NCBI GenBank assembly: GCA_003963005.1
Contig: RXJW01000142.1
Span: 1-58,227, forward strand
DNA length: 58,227 nucleotides
Reading direction: 5' to 3'
Origin: Burkholderiales bacterium
GTDB lineage: Bacteria > Pseudomonadota > Gammaproteobacteria > Burkholderiales > Burkholderiaceae_C
In this document: piece after piece, positions 54,363-58,227 of the stretch
Position numbering within the stretch: position 1 is the first letter of the stretch
Layout of the letters: each line of letters opens with the position of its first letter
The notes under the pieces: generated by a model
The model's database searches: none
The model's input: the letters and a program-made list of their open reading frames with translations, nothing else
Told to the model about the DNA's origin: nothing
Position numbers and translations under genes: made by a program

Positions 54363-55358
54363 TCAGCGCACCACGGGCAGTGCGCGCAGAGCCTTCACGG
54401 CACCGGCGCCCATCGCGGCGCCGAAGCGCTTGGCCAACCGTTCGGCCACGTTGTCCTTGGGCGTGTAGTCGATGACGTCCTCGGCCTTGACCACCTCGCG
54501 GGCCACGTAGTCGAGATTGCCGAAGTGATCGGCCAGGCCCATCGTCACGGCCTGCTCGCCGTTCCAGAACAGGCCCGAGAACATCTCCGGCGTTTCCTTG
54601 AGGCGCTTGCCGCGGCCCTCGCGCACGACGGCGATGAACTGGGCGTGGATCTGGTCGAGCATGGCCTGGGCGTAGGCACGCTGCTTGGGTTGCAGCGGGC
54701 TGAAGGGATCGAGCATGCCCTTGTTCTCGCCCGCGGTCAGCAGGCGACGCTCCACGCCGAGCTTGTCCATCAGGCCGGTGAAGCCGAAGCCGTCCATCAG
54801 CACGCCGATGGAGCCGACGATCGAGGCCTTGTCGACGTAGATCTCGTCCGCCGCGGCCGCGATGTAGTAGGCCCCCGAGGCGCACATTTCCTCGACGACG
54901 GCGTACACCGGCTTGTCGTACTGCTTCTTCAGCCGGTTGATCTCGTCGTAGACGATGCCTGCCTGCACCGGGCTGCCGCCGGGGGAGTTGATGCGCAGCA
55001 CCACGGCCTGCGCGCCGTCGTCCTTGAAGGCGTCCTTCAGTGCGGCCAGCAGCAGTTCGGCGCTGGCCTCGGTGTCGACGGCGATCTCGCCGCGCACTTC
55101 CACCAGCGCGGTGTGCGGCGTGGTGCTGGGCGCCACGTGGCGGCCCTGCGTCCAAAGGGTGTAGACGATGCTCGCCAGCACCACGAGCCAGAACAGCCTG
55201 AAAGCGATGCGCCAGCGGCGCTCTGCACGGCGTTCGCGCAGGAACTCGCGGGCCAGTTCGGCCAGCAGCGGCTCATGGGCCGGCGCCACCACGGGGGGCA
55301 CGGGCACGCCGACGGGTTCTTGCAGGGGAGGCGGCAGGTCATCGTTGGGGGGCGTCAT
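54363..55358 (-). CDS. sppA: S49-family signal peptide peptidase (SppA, short form)
   Basis: 331-residue inner-membrane serine protease that degrades cleaved signal peptides. A single membrane anchor is RIAFRLFWLVVLASIVYTLW near residues 45-65. The S49 core has LVEVRGEIAVDTEASAE, AVVLRINSPGGSPVQAG, the catalytic serine in EEMCASGAYYIAAAADE (about residue 158) and VGSIGVLMDGFGFTGLMDKLG. A lysine in GENKGMLDPF (about 210) is the likely general base. Short-form length fits. It follows the Rieske gene after 3 bp on the same strand. Confidence 0.94.
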   Translation of the reverse strand: MTPPNDDLPPPLQEPVGVPVPPVVAPAHEPLLAELAREFLRERRAERRWRIAFRLFWLVVLASIVYTLWTQGRHVAPSTTPHTALVEVRGEIAVDTEASAELLLAALKDAFKDDGAQAVVLRINSPGGSPVQAGIVYDEINRLKKQYDKPVYAVVEEMCASGAYYIAAAADEIYVDKASIVGSIGVLMDGFGFTGLMDKLGVERRLLTAGENKGMLDPFSPLQPKQRAYAQAMLDQIHAQFIAVVREGRGKRLKETPEMFSGLFWNGEQAVTMGLADHFGNLDYVAREVVKAEDVIDYTPKDNVAERLAKRFGAAMGAGAVKALRALPVVR

Positions 55359-55361
55359 GGG

Positions 55362-55748
55362 TCAGTCTTCAAAAGCGGGTCGGGTGTCGCGCGTGGGATG
55401 CCAGAACACCTCACCGTCGCGCTCGGTCAGTTCAATCTTGGTCAGGCGGCCGCGGTTGCAGGGGCCCATCACGCAGCGGCCGCTCAGCGGGTCGTACACG
55501 GCGCCGTGGATGCTGCACATGATGTAGCGCTTGTCGCTGTCCAGGAACTCGCCTTCCTGCCAGTCCATCTCGGTGGGCACATGCGCGCAGCGGTTCAGGT
55601 AGGCGACTGCCTGCCCGTCGAAGCGCAGCGCGAAGGCACGCACCGGTTCGCGCCACTGGATCACGTCAAAGCTCACGGCCTTGCCGCGCTCGGCCAGGTC
55701 GGCCGACGCGCACAGGCGCTGCGGCGGGGCGATGTCGGGCTCAGGCAT
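55362..55748 (-). CDS. Rieske [2Fe-2S] domain protein
   Basis: 128-residue small ferredoxin-like Rieske protein. Cluster ligands are Cys54 and His56 (NRCAHVP) and Cys78 and His81 (MCSIHG), in the normal CxH ... CxxH pattern. An additional VMGPCNRGRLTKIEL is typical of ferredoxin-type members. It may deliver electrons to an oxygenase, or act with the neighbouring phosphatase and peptidase genes in a housekeeping cluster; no oxygenase gene is close. The ATG at 55748 overlaps the upstream HAD gene by 8 bp. Confidence 0.93.
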   Translation of the reverse strand: MPEPDIAPPQRLCASADLAERGKAVSFDVIQWREPVRAFALRFDGQAVAYLNRCAHVPTEMDWQEGEFLDSDKRYIMCSIHGAVYDPLSGRCVMGPCNRGRLTKIELTERDGEVFWHPTRDTRPAFED

Positions 55749-56400
55749 GCTGGATGAGCCAGTCGTACAGCTCGCGCGTGGAGTGCGCGACGAACAGGGG
55801 CTGGTGCTCGGCAAAGGTCTCGTGATCGTGCGCGCCGAAGCTCACGCCGACGCTGGCCACACCGGCGTTGCTCGCCAGCAGCAGGTCGTGCGTGGTGTCG
55901 CCGATCATCAGCGTGCGCTCGGGCTCGACGCCGAATTCGCGCATCAGCTCCAGCAGCATCTGCGGATGAGGCTTGGAGCGGGTTTCGTCGGCGGTGCGGG
56001 TGCCGTCGAACATGGTCGTCAGTTCGGCATGCTCGAGCACGCGGTCCAGGCCGACGCGGTTCTTGCCGGTGGCCACGGCCAGCCAGTGGTGGCGCGCCTT
56101 GAGCGCCTGCAGCATCTCCAGCGTGCCGTCGAACAGCGACACCTCATGCTCGGACGACAGGTAGTGGTGGCGGTAGCGCAGGCCGAGGTCGCCGTAGCGC
56201 TCGGGCGCGAGGCCGGGCACGACATGCTCCAGCGCATCCCGCAGGCCCAGGCCGATCACGTACTTGGCGCGTTCGAACTCGGGTTCGGGCAGGCCGATGT
56301 CCACCGCCGCGCGCTGGATGCAGCGGGCGATCAGCGCGGTGGAGTCGAACAGGGTGCCATCCCAGTCGAAGGCGATCAGGTCAAAACGTTGGGGTCTCAT
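55741..56400 (-). CDS. HAD-superfamily hydrolase (Gph-like phosphatase)
   Basis: 219-residue HAD-IA phosphatase. The nucleophile and acid are Asp12 and Asp14 in AFDWDGTLFDS. Motif II is AVATGKNRVG, motif III is KPHPQMLLELM and motif IV is MIGDTTHDLLLASNAG. Phosphoglycolate phosphatase and pyrophosphatase-like enzymes are the nearest types, but the substrate is uncertain. It overlaps the rluC stop by 4 bp and the Rieske start by 8 bp; rluC-HAD-Rieske-sppA is a common Burkholderiales string. Confidence 0.93.
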   Translation of the reverse strand: MRPQRFDLIAFDWDGTLFDSTALIARCIQRAAVDIGLPEPEFERAKYVIGLGLRDALEHVVPGLAPERYGDLGLRYRHHYLSSEHEVSLFDGTLEMLQALKARHHWLAVATGKNRVGLDRVLEHAELTTMFDGTRTADETRSKPHPQMLLELMREFGVEPERTLMIGDTTHDLLLASNAGVASVGVSFGAHDHETFAEHQPLFVAHSTRELYDWLIQHA

Positions 56401-57395
56401 GGGTTCATCAGCTTCGCACAGTCGGGGGGCAGCGGTGCTTCCACGGTGATTTCTTGCCCCGTGGCAGGATGGGTGAAGCGCAGCCGCCGGGCATGCAGGA
56501 ACATGCGGTCGAACTTCAGCGGCCCGCGGGCCAGGGCCCGGTTCTTCTCGAAGTCGCCATACTTGGGGTCGCCCACGATGGGGTGGCCGGCCTGCTGCAG
56601 GTGCACACGGATCTGATGCGTGCGGCCGGTCTTGATGGTCACGTCCAGCAGGCTGAAGCCTCCCGACCTTTGCATCACCTTGACGAGGCTGATCGAGCGC
56701 TTGGCCTCGGGTTCGTCGGCCTGCCCGGGGCGCACCCAGCGCTCGCCGTCGCTGCCGACGAACTTGACGAGCGGCACATCGATGACCTTGAGCTTGTCCG
56801 GCCAGTCGCCCCAGACGAGGGCGGCGTAGGTCTTGCCGGTCTCGCGGTCGCGGAGCTGGTCCTGCAGGTTCACCAGGGCGCTGCGCTTCTTGGCGATCAT
56901 CAAGAGGCCCGAGGTTTCCTTGTCGAGCCGGTGCACCAGTTCGAGGAACTTCGCGGTGGGCCGCGCACGCCGCAGCGCCTCGATGACGCCGTAGCTCACG
57001 CCGGAGCCACCGTGCACGGCCACGCCGGCCGGCTTGTCGATGACGAGCAGGTGGTCGTCCTCGAACACGACCGGGAACTCCCGCGCCGGCGCCTCGGGCA
57101 GCGCAGCCTTCTCCGGCACACGGACGGGCGGAATGCGCACTTCATCCCCCAGCTCCAGCCGCGTGTCGGCCTGCGCCCGGCCCTTGTTGACGCGAACCTC
57201 GCCGGCACGGATCACCCGGTAGATGTGGGTCTTGGGCACGCCCTTGAGCTCGCGCAGCAGGAAGTTGTCCAGGCGCTGACCGGCCGAGCCGTCATCCACG
57301 ATGACCCGTCGAACCAAGGGTTTGTCCGTAGTCACGGCGGCGGTTGACCCCGTGGCAGGGGCCGCAGGGGCTGCCCCTATAATCCTTTTCACCAC
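56397..57395 (-). CDS. rluC: 23S rRNA pseudouridine synthase RluC
   Basis: RluA-family enzyme modifying 23S rRNA (955/2504/2580 in E. coli numbering). An S4 RNA-binding domain begins at GQRLDNFLLRELKGVPK, and the catalytic Asp lies in HRLDKETSGLLMIAKK. TGRTHQIRVHLQQAGHPIVGDPKYG is a strong signature. The start is uncertain: the protein probably begins at one of two tandem GTG codons (57395 or 57392, VVKRIIG); an in-frame ATG at 57620 would add 75 residues unlike the family. It diverges from rne, as in many proteobacteria. Confidence 0.93.
   Translation of the reverse strand: MVKRIIGAAPAAPATGSTAAVTTDKPLVRRVIVDDGSAGQRLDNFLLRELKGVPKTHIYRVIRAGEVRVNKGRAQADTRLELGDEVRIPPVRVPEKAALPEAPAREFPVVFEDDHLLVIDKPAGVAVHGGSGVSYGVIEALRRARPTAKFLELVHRLDKETSGLLMIAKKRSALVNLQDQLRDRETGKTYAALVWGDWPDKLKVIDVPLVKFVGSDGERWVRPGQADEPEAKRSISLVKVMQRSGGFSLLDVTIKTGRTHQIRVHLQQAGHPIVGDPKYGDFEKNRALARGPLKFDRMFLHARRLRFTHPATGQEITVEAPLPPDCAKLMNP
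57378..57383 (+). promoter_or_regulatory. Candidate -10 element for rne
   Basis: A perfect TATAAT on the plus strand, within the first codons of the divergent rluC. The only TTGACC nearby, at 57344-57349, is 28 bp upstream, too far for a normal -35. It is a single-box call and therefore tentative. If used, the rne leader would be about 610 nt. Confidence 0.35.
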
Positions 57396-58006
57396 GTTGC
57401 TGCCGTAAGTGTTTGATTTTTTTGATTTTAGCGGCGGCAGCGAGGCGTTCGTGGGGCACGGCCCCCGAGCACAACCAGGCGATGCAACGCATCCCGAGGT
57501 CGGCAGGCGGTTTCCCCAAGTGAAACCGCGGCAGGCTGCGCGGTGCGGCAGAGCGATGACACCCGGAACCCGCCGGCGCCTCTTCAGAAGTCCACAAGCG
57601 AGAAGAGCGCCGGATGCCACAACAAGGTTTTCACGGTGCGAGAGTGCGCAGTCGGTTCAACAGCCCGGCCGCAAAGGCTCGTACCAGCGTCCAGCCCTCC
57701 TCCCCGGATGAGCCCTTCCCTACCCCACCCGCTGCGCCCCGCCGCGCGACCCCAGCCAGAAGCTGCGGTGGTCGCCTGGCCCGGCGCCCCTGCATGCGGC
57801 CAGGTCGAGACAGTGCTTCCCTGGGGCGTGAAGGCCCGGTCGCATGCGCCAACGCTGCTCGGCGTCTGACCTGCGTCAGAAACCCGAGCGGTCCAGGGCA
57901 CTCCTTCCACGGTTCCACGCCGTCGCTCGTGCGTCTTGAACGCCACCTCCGGGTGGCATGACGTGGCGCGTGCCCGGCTCAGCCGGCGCGCGTGAGGAGT
58001 GATGAC
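57396..58006. other. rluC-rne divergent gap, probable long rne leader
   Basis: 611 bp with no convincing gene on either strand; the open frames here lack codon bias, ribosome-binding sites and recognisable domains. It starts with a T-rich patch (GATTTTTTTGATTTT at 57414-57428), unusual for this genome. Read on the minus strand this patch includes TAAAAT, a possible rluC -10. A GAGGAG ribosome-binding site at 57994-57999 precedes rne. In enterobacteria the rne 5' leader is long, structured and the target of autoregulation; a similar arrangement is likely here by analogy. Confidence 0.5.
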
Positions 58007-58227
58007 ATGAAACGCATGCTGATCAATGCGACGCAGCCGGAAGAGCGGCGCCTCGCGATCGTCGACGGCCAGAAGCTGCTCGACTTCGAGACTGAAATCG
58101 AAGGCCGGGAACAGCGCAAGGGCAACATCTACAAGGCGGTCGTGACGCGGGTCGAGCCTTCGCTCGAAGCCTGCTTCGTCGACTACGGCGAGGACCGCCA
58201 CGGCTTCCTGCCGTTCAAGGAAATCTC
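58007..58227 (+). CDS. rne: Ribonuclease E (partial, N-terminus only)
   Basis: First 73 residues of RNase E, the endonuclease that scaffolds the RNA degradosome at the inner membrane. [21 protein letters not shown] and [20 protein letters not shown] match the RNase E/G start. [19 protein letters not shown] and HGFLPFKEI are the beginning of the S1 RNA-binding domain. A GAGGAG ribosome-binding site lies 7 bp before the ATG. The remainder lies beyond the window. An ATG at 58002 is out of frame and is not used. Confidence 0.97.
   Translation, partial: MKRMLINATQPEERRLAIVDGQKLLDFETEIEGREQRKGNIYKAVVTRVEPSLEACFVDYGEDRHGFLPFKEI

Noticed and set aside
57543..58201. Open frames on both strands in the rluC-rne gap
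   Set aside because: They overlap each other, lack ribosome-binding sites and domains, and are rich in Arg/Pro/Ser as in non-coding GC-rich DNA; the minus one also covers the start of rne.

Overview
The window looks like the chromosome of a GC-rich betaproteobacterium of the order Burkholderiales (Rubrivivax/Roseateles/Leptothrix-like). This is inferred from codon usage, from a DUF971-ubiE / ubiJ-ubiB / fmdB / DUF502 / aspS neighbourhood typical of that order, and from an exosortase-B type exopolysaccharide locus. No rRNA, tRNA, insertion sequence, integrase, phage gene or CRISPR array was seen.

Layout. (1) 1-6305, all minus: aspS (3' part cut by the window edge), DUF502, fmdB-type zinc ribbon, a sodium:solute symporter, ubiB, ubiJ. 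(2) 6439-14987, plus: priming glycosyl-phosphotransferase, epsL, galE, manC, a probable terminator, then rmlBDAC. (3) 14992-38875, almost all minus: an export-and-assembly operon epsD-epsE-epsF-epsG-xrtB-epsI, then gmd, fcl, a Wzy-like polymerase, a Wzx-like flippase, glycosyltransferases, asnB, more glycosyltransferases, a UDP-glucuronate 4-epimerase and ugd. One plus-strand gene inside this block encodes a heparinase II/III-like lipoprotein. (4) 39180-41403, minus: ubiE, DUF971, a lone PstS-type protein. (5) 41517-54305, mixed: M13 metallopeptidase, a secreted orphan, an operon of a giant FAD/Fe-S oxidoreductase with a small 2OG-Fe(II) oxygenase and a HIT protein, a glycerophosphodiesterase, a GNAT acetyltransferase, an MFS exporter, a PPC/DUF296 protein with gamma-glutamyltransferase, and an Asr-like Ala/Thr/Lys/His-rich protein. 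(6) 54363-58227: signal peptide peptidase, Rieske protein, HAD phosphatase and rluC on minus, diverging from the start of rne on plus across a gap of about 0.6 kb.

How the genes fit together. Regions 2 and 3 form a Wzx/Wzy-dependent exopolysaccharide factory: undecaprenyl-phosphate priming, routes to dTDP-L-rhamnose, GDP-L-fucose, UDP-galactose and UDP-glucuronate/galacturonate, six further glycosyltransferases, flippase, polymerase, a Wzc function split into EpsF and EpsG, a Wza-like EpsE and a barrel-like EpsL. XrtB and EpsI are the sorting pair usually found with such loci. The roughly 32.6-kb block sits between ubiE and ubiJ, which are normally close neighbours, so it looks inserted into a conserved ubiquinone cluster. 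The two most interesting points are a tandem 24-residue motif at the N-terminus of the EpsG kinase that resembles the c-di-GMP-binding MshEN domain, and the heparinase-like lipoprotein encoded within a locus that makes uronic-acid donors.
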